Positions 1-3,829 of a DNA stretch of 5,479 nt are shown piece by piece; the first letter of the stretch is position 1, and the number at the start of each line of letters is the position of its first letter. The stretch is from Candidatus Aenigmatarchaeota archaeon (GTDB lineage Archaea; Aenigmatarchaeota; Aenigmatarchaeia; QMZP01; QMZT01). A program made the position numbers and the translations under genes. Where the stretch lies: positions 1 to 5,479 of the forward strand of contig DAOWAL010000085.1 in the NCBI GenBank assembly GCA_030634615.1. The letters run 5' to 3'. Under the pieces are notes generated by a model that worked only from the letters and a program-made list of their open reading frames with translations, had not been told where the DNA came from and did not search any database.

Positions 1-489
1 GAAGGAATGGCAATAGGTGCAACAGAAGAAATTTCCTACACCATAAGCAGAATACCATTATTGGTTGGGTCATTCATTGTTGTATTTTGTGTAATTGCAC
101 TTCTGGGCATGGGAACAGTAAAAGTGAGAGCCCCTAACATAAAGAAAAAATATATCAAAAAAGGCAACGATCATTTGATAATACTTGAAATAAGGGGTCC
201 AATGGCAAAGACCCTTAACAATGTACTTGTAAAGGACAGGGTTTCACCGCTTGGTAAAGTAATGCCAGAATTTGACGGACCAAAGCCAGTTGTCAGGGAA
301 AGTGAAACAGGAACAGAACTTATCTGGAGAATAGGTGATATGAAGCCAAGAAGCGAGATATTCCTTACATACAAAATAAAACCACTTATAGACGCTCAGC
401 AGCTTAAGATGCCCAGGGCACATTTGACATACAGAACAGCAGACGAGAGAAAGATAAACGTATTTTCAAAACAGATTGTTTTAGAGTGA
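1..489 (+). CDS. Membrane-anchored protein with beta-rich C-terminal domain, 5' end outside window
   Basis: The reading frame is open from the window edge and ends with TGA at 487-489. The first ATG is at position 7, but the two codons before it are also open and no promoter or ribosome binding site is visible, so this is probably the C-terminal part of a longer protein. Numbering from that ATG (160 residues), one strongly hydrophobic segment at about 16-38 looks like a transmembrane helix and is followed by a basic stretch (K46-K52). Residues about 53-160 look beta-rich. The pattern 'LIWRIGDMKPRSEIFLTYKI' resembles DUF11-type or CARDB-like beta-sandwich domains of archaeal surface proteins. 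The basic flank would put the C-terminus in the cytoplasm by the positive-inside rule, which conflicts with that surface analogy, so topology is unresolved. I do not recognise a specific family. The next gene is tRNA-Tyr, 51 nt downstream with its own TATA box. Confidence 0.6.
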   Translation, partial: EGMAIGATEEISYTISRIPLLVGSFIVVFCVIALLGMGTVKVRAPNIKKKYIKKGNDHLIILEIRGPMAKTLNNVLVKDRVSPLGKVMPEFDGPKPVVRESETGTELIWRIGDMKPRSEIFLTYKIKPLIDAQQLKMPRAHLTYRTADERKINVFSKQIVLE

Positions 490-508
490 AATTTAAATTC
501 TAATATCA

Positions 509-516
509 TTTAAATA
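509..516 (+). promoter_or_regulatory. TATA box of tRNA-Tyr
   Basis: TTTAAATA is centred about 28 nt before the first base of tRNA-Tyr (541). This is the spacing expected for an archaeal TBP site to its transcription start. The 490-540 interval is otherwise AT-rich and holds no gene. Confidence 0.55.
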
Positions 517-540
517 GATACTAAACATAAATCTAAAAAT

Positions 541-679
541 CCCGAGGTAGCTCAGTCTGGCAGAGCGATCGGCTGTAGAGATTCACACGGTGATTAATAC
601 CGTTGGTTTAATGAGTGTGTTTTTCGCTCGCAGTTGCTCGGAAACCGATAGGCCGAGAGTTCAAATCTCTCTCTCGGGA
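541..679 (+). tRNA. tRNA-Tyr(GUA), intron-containing
   Basis: The gene folds as a complete cloverleaf. The acceptor stem is 541-547 with 672-678 (last pair G-U), discriminator A679. The D-stem is GCTC/GAGC at 550-553 and 563-566. The anticodon stem ATCGG 568-572 pairs with CCGAT 645-649. The variable loop is five bases, 650-654. The T-stem GAGAG 655-659 pairs with CTCTC 667-671 around the loop TTCAAAT. The anticodon is GTA at 575-577. The first pair is C1-G72, the hallmark of archaeal tRNA-Tyr recognised by archaeal/eukaryotic-type TyrRS. The anticodon loop is interrupted after G578 (position 37). With the intron taken as 579-643 the mature tRNA is 74 nt. No CCA is encoded. A T-rich stretch follows immediately. 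Confidence 0.95.
579..643 (+). other. Intron of tRNA-Tyr, position 37/38 (3' boundary ambiguous)
   Basis: This 65-nt intron is bounded by the requirement that the anticodon stem (568-572/645-649) and a 7-base loop be restored. Internally it folds as CACAC 584-588 with GTGTG 615-619, or alternatively as ACGGT 587-591 with ACCGT 599-603 around a 7-nt loop. The BHB at the junction is poor: the central helix has only C573-G641, U574-G640 and G575-C639, with a U576/U638 mismatch. A better four-pair helix, CUGU 573-576 with GCAG 630-633, would put the 3' cut after T635, eight bases too early to give a normal loop. The 5' boundary is fairly secure and the 3' boundary less so. Confidence 0.7.
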
Positions 680-680
680 T

Positions 681-695
681 ATTTTTTCTTTTTTT
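681..695 (+). terminator. T-run terminator of tRNA-Tyr
   Basis: Directly after the discriminator base lies an A plus fourteen nearly uninterrupted T residues (one C). Oligo-T tracts alone are sufficient terminators for archaeal RNA polymerase. The end of the tract overlaps the AT-rich promoter of the next gene. Confidence 0.6.
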
Positions 696-699
696 AAAA
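691..699 (+). promoter_or_regulatory. Probable TATA element of the propeller gene (leaderless start)
   Basis: TTTTTAAAA is centred 25 nt before the ATG at 720. No Shine-Dalgarno-like sequence lies in the 20 nt ahead of that ATG. Together this suggests transcription begins at or next to the start codon, giving a leaderless mRNA. The tract also overlaps the tRNA-Tyr terminator, so the assignment is moderate. Confidence 0.4.
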
Positions 700-719
700 C
701 TTTTCACGAAGTCTGAATC

Positions 720-2087
720 ATGGATATCGGATTCGAAGGTTTTGAAACAGGACTCGGAAATTTCGAGATGGAACTCTCAGATTTCAACGTAAAGAAAGAC
801 CTGTCACGTAGGATATGGGAATATGAATACGGGGGGACTATCGTTTCGGGACCCTCAGTTAAGGAAGGAACAGTTTATTTCGGCTGTTGCGACTATAACG
901 TGTATTCACTTGATGCCGAAAATGGAAAGGAAAAATGGAGATTCCGCACGGGCGGGGTTATACTGAGTTCCAGTCCGGAGATTCACGGTAACAGCCTCTT
1001 CATAACGTCCGAAGATGGCTTCCTTTACTGCATTGATAGGGAAAGCGGAAAAGTGAAATGGAGATTAATGATAGACAAAAAGAGCTGGAGCTGTCCCACA
1101 TATAACGAGGGTCTTGTATACGTCTGCGGTTTTGAAGACAAAACTTTTTACGCTGTAAATGCTGAAACTGGGAAAGAAGTATGGCGATTCAGAACAGGAG
1201 ATATCATTTCATCAGCAAACAGCATCTATAAAAACAATGTATTGTTCGGCTGTTATGACGGTTACTTGTATTGTTTGGCCAAGAGAAACGGTAAACTATT
1301 ATGGAGATTCAAAACAGGCGGTAATGTTTTCGGTGACAAGAGCTTCGCCATAAAAGACGGTATTATTATCTTCGGATCTTTCGATCAGAACATTTACGCC
1401 GTTGATTGTGAAACAGGAAAGGAAGTATGGAGATTCAAAACAGGTCACGGTGTCGATCAGACAGGATGCATATACGATGGAAAGGTATTCATAGGATCGC
1501 ACGACAACAACTTCTATGCACTGGATTTCAAGACGGGAAAGGAAGTATGGAGATTCGAAACAGGCGGCAGGATCGGATCCGTCCCCGTAGAGTTCAGAGG
1601 TGACATCTACTTCGGTTCCGCTGACAATTATTTCTATTGTCTTGATTCCAGAACCGGTAAAGAAGTATGGAAATTCAGAACTGGCAACATAAACTGGTGC
1701 AACCCTGCGATATCAAAAGGAAAAGTTTTTTTCGGTTCAACTGACTGCCATTTCTATGCGCTTGATGTGCTGACAGGAAAAGTAGCCTGGATTTTCGAGG
1801 CGAGCACGCTTACATCTTCAAAGTTCCGTGAGGAAGAGAAACTGGTCAGCGCTGAAATAACAATCAAGCCTGAAAAGAAATACGTCAAAGACGATGAAAA
1901 ATACAATAAAATAAAAGAGGAAACTGTTTCTCTTAGCGATTATCAAATCGAGAGCGAATATACAACGATATCTGAATACAGGCAGAAGTCGGATTATGAT
2001 ACAAGTTTCGTAATATTCGAAGAGGTTATAGAATTTGAAGAGCTATTGACCCCCCGGATTTCATTCTTTCCTAGCTTCTATACTTAG
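720..2087 (+). CDS. Cytoplasmic eight-bladed PQQ/BamB-type beta-propeller repeat protein with hexad-repeat tail
   Basis: This 455-residue protein is built from about 40-residue PQQ-like repeats ending in the signature [DN]xxTGKEVWRFxTG. The repeat tryptophans are W33, W73, W114, W155, W195, W237, W277, W317 and W357, spaced 40-42 residues apart. Eight intervals fit a closed eight-bladed propeller in which the strand around W33 would complete the last blade. There is no signal peptide or membrane helix, so unlike BamB or quinoprotein dehydrogenases it is probably cytosolic. No PQQ-ligand set or catalytic residues are visible; such propellers usually act as scaffolds or binding proteins. It is cysteine-rich (for example C56-C57, C136, C178, C308). 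After the propeller a charged linker (about 369-405) leads into four tandem S[DE]Yxxx units (406-429), then FVIFEE/VIEFEE. The last nine codons overlap the convergent arsM gene, so the extreme C-terminus may be altered by that junction. The ATG at 720 is the first start in frame and fits leaderless initiation. Its partner or ligand cannot be told from sequence. Confidence 0.85.
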   Translation: MDIGFEGFETGLGNFEMELSDFNVKKDLSRRIWEYEYGGTIVSGPSVKEGTVYFGCCDYNVYSLDAENGKEKWRFRTGGVILSSSPEIHGNSLFITSEDGFLYCIDRESGKVKWRLMIDKKSWSCPTYNEGLVYVCGFEDKTFYAVNAETGKEVWRFRTGDIISSANSIYKNNVLFGCYDGYLYCLAKRNGKLLWRFKTGGNVFGDKSFAIKDGIIIFGSFDQNIYAVDCETGKEVWRFKTGHGVDQTGCIYDGKVFIGSHDNNFYALDFKTGKEVWRFETGGRIGSVPVEFRGDIYFGSADNYFYCLDSRTGKEVWKFRTGNINWCNPAISKGKVFFGSTDCHFYALDVLTGKVAWIFEASTLTSSKFREEEKLVSAEITIKPEKKYVKDDEKYNKIKEETVSLSDYQIESEYTTISEYRQKSDYDTSFVIFEEVIEFEELLTPRISFFPSFYT

Positions 2088-2807
2088 ACTTTCTAATGGA
2101 ATTCCCTGATACTGTTTTTTACTAATATCCTTATTTTCAGAAAGAATTTTAATTGTAAATCCGGAATCTTTGACTATTTTCAGATAATCATTTTTTAACA
2201 AGGCTCCTCCAACACATCCTGATATTAAATCTTCATTTGCTCTCTGCTCAGGTGTTAAGTCTTTTAGTAACACGATATCTGAAATGTAAATCTTGCCACC
2301 CTTTTTCAAAACTCTGAATGCCTCGTCAAATACCTTTCTTTTGTCGGGTGCAAGATTAATTACACAGTTACTGATAACAATATCTATTGAATTGTCGTCA
2401 ACTGGTAGATTTTCAATATCACCCATTCTAAATTCAACGTTATTATGATTGTATTTTTTGGCAATTTCTCTTGCTTTTTCAATCATTTCTTTTGTCATGT
2501 CTATGCCAATGATTTTACCCTCTTTTCCAACCTTCGCTGCTGCAATAAAACAATCAAATCCTGCACCAGAACCTAAATCTAGTACAATATCACCTTTTTT
2601 TATTTTTCCTATAGCTGTCGGATTTCCACAACCAAGACCAAGATTGGCATCAGATGCTTTGTTGATATCATCTTTAGAATAACCAATTGAATGAGATATC
2701 TCTTCGTTTGTCATATTATTACAGTTACATGAAGAACAGCATCCTTTACCTTTTGCAATTTCACTGTAACGATTCTTCACAATTTCCTTTACTTTCTTGT
2801 TTTTCAT
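2061..2807 (-). CDS. arsM: Arsenite S-adenosylmethionine methyltransferase
   Basis: This 248-residue enzyme transfers methyl groups from SAM to trivalent arsenic in the cytoplasm, giving methylated arsenicals. Numbered from the start at 2807, the Rossmann SAM-binding motif is VLDLGSGAGFDC at 75-86 and the ribose-binding acid is D103 in IIGIDMTKEM. Three conserved arsenic-binding cysteines can be placed: C60 in GLGCGNP, C148 in SNCVINL and C198 in SGCVGGA. An N-terminal cysteine cluster, CCSSCNC at 23-29, adds extra thiols often seen in ArsM. An ATG at 2846 is also open, but it falls in the TATA box. The start at 2807 has AAGGT seven bases upstream and the usual ArsM N-terminus (VKEIVKNRYSEIA). 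No arsR, arsB or acr3 lies in the window, so it looks like a solitary detoxification gene, possibly acquired horizontally; its A/T-rich codons differ from the neighbouring propeller gene. Its 3' end overlaps that gene by 27 nt, convergently. Confidence 0.93.
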   Translation of the reverse strand: MKNKKVKEIVKNRYSEIAKGKGCCSSCNCNNMTNEEISHSIGYSKDDINKASDANLGLGCGNPTAIGKIKKGDIVLDLGSGAGFDCFIAAAKVGKEGKIIGIDMTKEMIEKAREIAKKYNHNNVEFRMGDIENLPVDDNSIDIVISNCVINLAPDKRKVFDEAFRVLKKGGKIYISDIVLLKDLTPEQRANEDLISGCVGGALLKNDYLKIVKDSGFTIKILSENKDISKKQYQGIPLESLSIEARKE

Positions 2808-2814
2808 ATAATAT

Positions 2815-2819
2815 ACCTT
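2815..2819 (-). promoter_or_regulatory. Ribosome binding site deciding the arsM start
   Basis: On the minus strand AAGGT lies seven bases before the ATG at 2807. It supports that start over the ATG at 2846, which has no such site and overlaps the predicted TATA box. Confidence 0.55.
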
Positions 2820-2831
2820 AATGAGGATATT

Positions 2832-2845
2832 TGGTACAAATACCA
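2832..2845. promoter_or_regulatory. Dyad in arsM promoter, candidate operator
   Basis: TGGTA-CAAA-TACCA is a perfect five-base inverted repeat with a four-base spacer. It sits between the TATA box and the predicted arsM transcription start (about 2822). A repressor bound there would block RNA polymerase, as ArsR/DtxR-like regulators do in archaea. No regulator gene is present in the window, so the function is inferred from position only. Confidence 0.35.
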
Positions 2846-2853
2846 TTTAAATA
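2845..2853. promoter_or_regulatory. Palindromic TATA box, possibly bidirectional (arsM / microprotein)
   Basis: ATTTAAATA reads TATTTAAAT on the minus strand and contains the palindrome ATTTAAAT. On the minus strand it predicts a start about 27 nt away near 2822, leaving a 15-nt leader for arsM. On the plus strand the same spacing lands at about 2876, one base before the ATG of the small reading frame at 2877. Confidence 0.45.
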
Positions 2854-2876
2854 CTGGACAATTCATATAGTAGTCC

Positions 2877-2966
2877 ATGGGGCTTAACTGGGCTAAATTC
2901 GAAAGTAAGTTCTATCTTTTTAGTCTTATTTCTGCAATTATCATTGTAATTATGCTCAAATTATAA
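2877..2966 (+). CDS. Possible 29-residue single-pass membrane microprotein
   Basis: This short frame begins with ATG at 2877 and ends with TAA at 2964-2966. An in-frame TAG at 2871-2873 rules out a longer version. The predicted peptide has a short polar/aromatic N-terminus (GLNWAKFESKFY), then an unbroken hydrophobic stretch LFSLISAIIIVIML at about 14-27, ending KL. This is the shape of a small transmembrane peptide. The ATG lies about 27 nt from the centre of the TATA box shared with arsM, so leaderless expression divergent from arsM is plausible. A frame this short can arise by chance in AT-rich DNA. It does not match any small protein I recognise. Confidence 0.3.
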   Translation: MGLNWAKFESKFYLFSLISAIIIVIMLKL

Positions 2967-3026
2967 ACAGTACAAATCTTCATTTTCTATGTCACGACAC
3001 GTACAAGTTCACAAAAGGGCAAAAAG
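2967..3026. other. Intergenic stretch without recognisable gene
   Basis: Between the candidate microprotein and the 5S promoter I see no gene. GTACAAAT recurs at 2970-2977, with a variant GTACAAGT at 3001-3008; the first is the same 8-mer found within the arsM promoter dyad at 2834-2841. Whether this is more than chance is unclear. Confidence 0.3.
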
Positions 3027-3035
3027 TTTATAAAG
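3027..3035 (+). promoter_or_regulatory. TATA box (with A-rich BRE) of 5S rRNA
   Basis: TTTATAAAG is preceded by AAAAAG at 3021-3026, a BRE-like purine tract. Its centre is about 27 nt before the first base of the 5S helix I at 3057-3058, the ideal archaeal spacing. Confidence 0.6.
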
Positions 3036-3056
3036 AGTAGTATATAATAGAATTAA

Positions 3057-3168
3057 CGAGCGGCCAAAGTGGAAAGTTTCACCTGTTCCCATCTCGAACA
3101 CAGAAGTTAAAATTTCCGACGGTCTGGGGATTACTCCTGAACAAGGGGGAAATTCAGATCGCTGCTCA
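3057..3168 (+). rRNA. 5S ribosomal RNA
   Basis: The universal 5S core is present: CACCTGTTCCCATCTCGAAC at 3080-3099 followed by ACAGAAGTTAA. Helix I forms between GAGCGG 3058-3063 and CTGCTC-region bases 3162-3167. Helix II forms from the GGAAA at 3071-3075 with TTTCC at 3113-3117. The IV/V arm forms from TCTG 3123-3126 with CAGA 3155-3158 and CTCCT 3134-3138 with AGGGG 3144-3148. At about 112 nt it is somewhat shorter than the usual 120 or so. Flanking TTAAC 3053-3057 and GTTAA 3174-3178 are complementary, so helix I may be extended in the precursor or the mature ends may lie slightly further out. It has its own promoter and no 16S/23S genes beside it; tRNA-Asp follows. Ends are accurate to a few bases. 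Confidence 0.9.
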
Positions 3169-3197
3169 CTTTTGTTAATTTTATTTCAATTTTTCAT
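3169..3197 (+). terminator. T-rich terminator region of 5S rRNA
   Basis: Several T-tracts follow the 5S helix (ACTTTTG, AATTTTATTTC, AATTTTTC). They fit oligo-T termination by archaeal RNA polymerase before the separate tRNA-Asp promoter. Confidence 0.4.
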
Positions 3198-3215
3198 TTC
3201 AGAAGTTGTTATATA

Positions 3216-3225
3216 TTTATAAATA
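3216..3225 (+). promoter_or_regulatory. TATA box of tRNA-Asp
   Basis: TTTATAAATA is centred about 40 nt before the tRNA. This predicts a transcription start near 3247 and a 5' leader of roughly 14 nt for RNase P to remove. Confidence 0.45.
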
Positions 3226-3260
3226 TAGTATGTGATTAGGAATATACAGGAGTAAAACCC

Positions 3261-3380
3261 GCCCTGGTAGTGTAGCGGTTATCATCTCAGACTGTCAAAA
3301 CCCTTTTCCACTTCGTGCAAAAGTGTTTACGGAAAAGTTGCAGACCTCTGAGGACCCGAGTTCGAGTCTCGGCCAGGGCG
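3261..3380 (+). tRNA. tRNA-Asp(GUC), intron-containing
   Basis: The acceptor GCCCTGG 3261-3267 pairs perfectly with CCAGGGC 3373-3379, and the discriminator is G3380, as expected for tRNA-Asp. The D-arm is GTGT...ATCAT. The anticodon stem TCAGA 3287-3291 pairs with TCTGA 3347-3351, around the loop CTGTCA (anticodon GTC 3294-3296) completed by C3346. The T-stem CCGAG 3356-3360 pairs with CTCGG 3368-3372 around TTCGAGT. After removal of the 48-nt intron the tRNA is 72 nt. CC follows G3380, but the next base is T, so CCA is not encoded. It sits between 5S rRNA and tRNA-Lys, with its own TATA box. Confidence 0.96.
3298..3345 (+). other. BHB intron of tRNA-Asp, position 37/38
   Basis: The junction forms a canonical bulge-helix-bulge. 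The central helix is CUGU 3292-3295 with GCAG 3340-3343 (last pair U-G). The 5' bulge is CA^A (3296-3298) and the 3' bulge is AC^C (3344-3346), each cut after the second base. The intron itself folds as TTTTCC 3304-3309 with GGAAAA 3331-3336, enclosing a second hairpin ACTT 3310-3313 with AAGT 3321-3324. The tRNA splicing endonuclease would excise exactly 48 nt and restore the normal loop CTGTCAC. Confidence 0.93.
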
Positions 3381-3382
3381 CC

Positions 3383-3392
3383 TTACCTTTTT
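3383..3392 (+). terminator. T-rich terminator of tRNA-Asp
   Basis: TTACCTTTTT immediately follows the tRNA-Asp 3' end and precedes the tRNA-Lys promoter. It is a short T-tract and only modest evidence. Confidence 0.35.
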
Positions 3393-3413
3393 CGCTCGTT
3401 TTATTAAAACTAA

Positions 3414-3420
3414 TTTAAAT
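3414..3420 (+). promoter_or_regulatory. TATA box of tRNA-Lys
   Basis: TTTAAAT is centred about 31 nt before the first base of tRNA-Lys (3448), a spacing compatible with a start a few bases ahead of the tRNA. Confidence 0.45.
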
Positions 3421-3484
3421 CTATTACTATTTATTATACAGATATATGGGCCCGTAGCTCAGCTGGCAGAGCACCAGGCTTTTA

Positions 3485-3553
3485 TCTGGCGATAAAAGCA
3501 TGTTGAGACCATTTCGGTCTATGACAGAACACTATGGTGTGTTCCAGGAAGAA
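3485..3553 (+). other. BHB intron 1 of tRNA-Lys, position 37/38
   Basis: The central helix is CUUU 3479-3482 with GAAG 3548-3551. The 5' bulge is TA^T (3483-3485) and the 3' bulge AA^A (3552-3554). The intron helix continues as CTGG 3486-3489 with CCAG 3544-3547. Two hairpins lie inside: AGACC 3506-3510 with GGTCT 3516-3520, and GAACAC 3527-3532 with GTGTTC 3539-3544. The second competes with the first pairs of the intron helix. Removal restores the loop CTTTTAA. Confidence 0.92.
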
Positions 3554-3575
3554 ACCTGGGTGTCGCGGGTTCGAA

Positions 3576-3615
3576 GCGATCGTTTCCGGACACGTGTAAG
3601 GAAAAGACGTGAAAT
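3576..3615 (+). other. BHB intron 2 of tRNA-Lys in the T-loop, position 59/60
   Basis: The T-loop exon bases UUCG 3570-3573 pair with UGAA 3610-3613 as the central helix. The 5' bulge is AA^G (3574-3576) and the 3' bulge AT^T (3614-3616). The intron then pairs C3577-G3609 and G3578-C3608, and TTTCC 3583-3587 with GGAAA 3600-3604. The loop contains the palindrome ACACGTGT at 3590-3597. The 40-nt intron restores TTCGAAT exactly. T-loop introns are known mainly in intron-rich archaeal lineages. Confidence 0.9.
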
Positions 3616-3630
3616 TCCCGTCGGGCTCAT

Positions 3631-3644
3631 ATTTTCATATTTTT
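3631..3644 (+). terminator. T-rich terminator of tRNA-Lys
   Basis: ATTTTCATATTTTT follows the tRNA-Lys 3' end by one base. It contains two T-tracts suited to archaeal termination. Confidence 0.4.
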
Positions 3645-3759
3645 GTGCAATTATTACTAAAATGAAGCTATTTTTTAGACAGTTATATATAAGAGTAATG
3701 GTTTTTGACCGAAAACTATTTAAACTTCAATGTAATGTATTTAACTTATATTCGCCGTG
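3645..3759. other. Intergenic stretch without recognisable gene
   Basis: This AT-rich spacer separates tRNA-Lys from the polymerase operon. It contains other TATA-like strings (TTATATATAAG at 3680-3690, CTATTTAAAC at 3717-3726), but no convincing gene or structured RNA. A frame crossing it from within tRNA-Lys is not credible. An upstream promoter for the operon could lie here. Confidence 0.35.
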
Positions 3760-3779
3760 TAATATATTTATATATATTA
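3760..3779 (+). promoter_or_regulatory. Palindromic AT promoter of the rpoH-rpoB operon
   Basis: TAATATAT-TTAT-ATATATTA is a perfect 8-base inverted repeat containing the TATA string TTTATATAT (3767-3775). The predicted start is near 3798, giving a leader of about 30 nt before rpoH. It is nested inside a second, wider inverted repeat, TCGCC 3752-3756 with GGCGA 3792-3796. The dyad may be just an AT-rich TATA region or a regulated one. Confidence 0.45.
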
Positions 3780-3829
3780 TATGTAAAAAAAGGCGATAAA
3801 CTCCGATGGCTGATAAGCCTTGAGAGTTC

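Larger units (their letters stand above)
3448..3629 (+). tRNA. tRNA-Lys(UUU) with two introns
   Basis: The acceptor GGGCCCG 3448-3454 pairs with CGGGCTC 3622-3628, discriminator A3629. The D-stem is GCTC 3457-3460 with GAGC 3469-3472. The anticodon stem CCAGG 3474-3478 pairs with CCTGG 3555-3559, and the anticodon is TTT 3481-3483. The variable loop is GTGTC 3560-3564. The T-stem GCGGG 3565-3569 pairs with CCCGT 3617-3621 only if a second intron, 3576-3615, is removed from the T-loop. Excision of introns of 69 and 40 nt leaves a 73-nt tRNA with loops CTTTTAA and TTCGAAT. The second acceptor pair is G2-U71, a wobble reported in spirochaete tRNA-Lys as blocking class II LysRS; this hints at a class I LysRS. 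No CCA is encoded. A gene finder that allows only one intron could miss or mis-end it. Confidence 0.95.

Noticed and set aside
1159..1502. Short frames on both strands within the propeller gene
   Set aside because: They arise from repeat periodicity of the PQQ-repeat codons and show no independent start signals.
912..1800. Regularly spaced DNA repeats of about 120 bp that could suggest an array or CRISPR
   Set aside because: The spacing is 40-42 codons, the copies are divergent and all in frame; they are the WRFKTG protein repeats.
2449..2682. 77-codon plus-strand frame
   Set aside because: It is antisense to the SAM-binding core of arsM, which is clearly the real gene.
2808..2846. Thirteen-residue N-terminal extension of ArsM
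   Set aside because: The upstream ATG falls at the edge of the TATA box, has no ribosome binding site, and the added residues are not part of the family; the ATG at 2807 has an SD at ideal spacing.
3570..3621. tRNA-Lys as a pseudogene or a split tRNA with a broken T-arm
   Set aside because: A 40-nt insertion with exact BHB geometry explains the interruption and restores a perfect T-loop, so the gene is intact and cis-spliced.
3500..3799. A 99-codon plus-strand reading frame starting inside tRNA-Lys
   Set aside because: Its first 130 bases are the tRNA-Lys introns and T-arm, the translated sequence is low-quality AT-coded residues, and it resembles no protein family.
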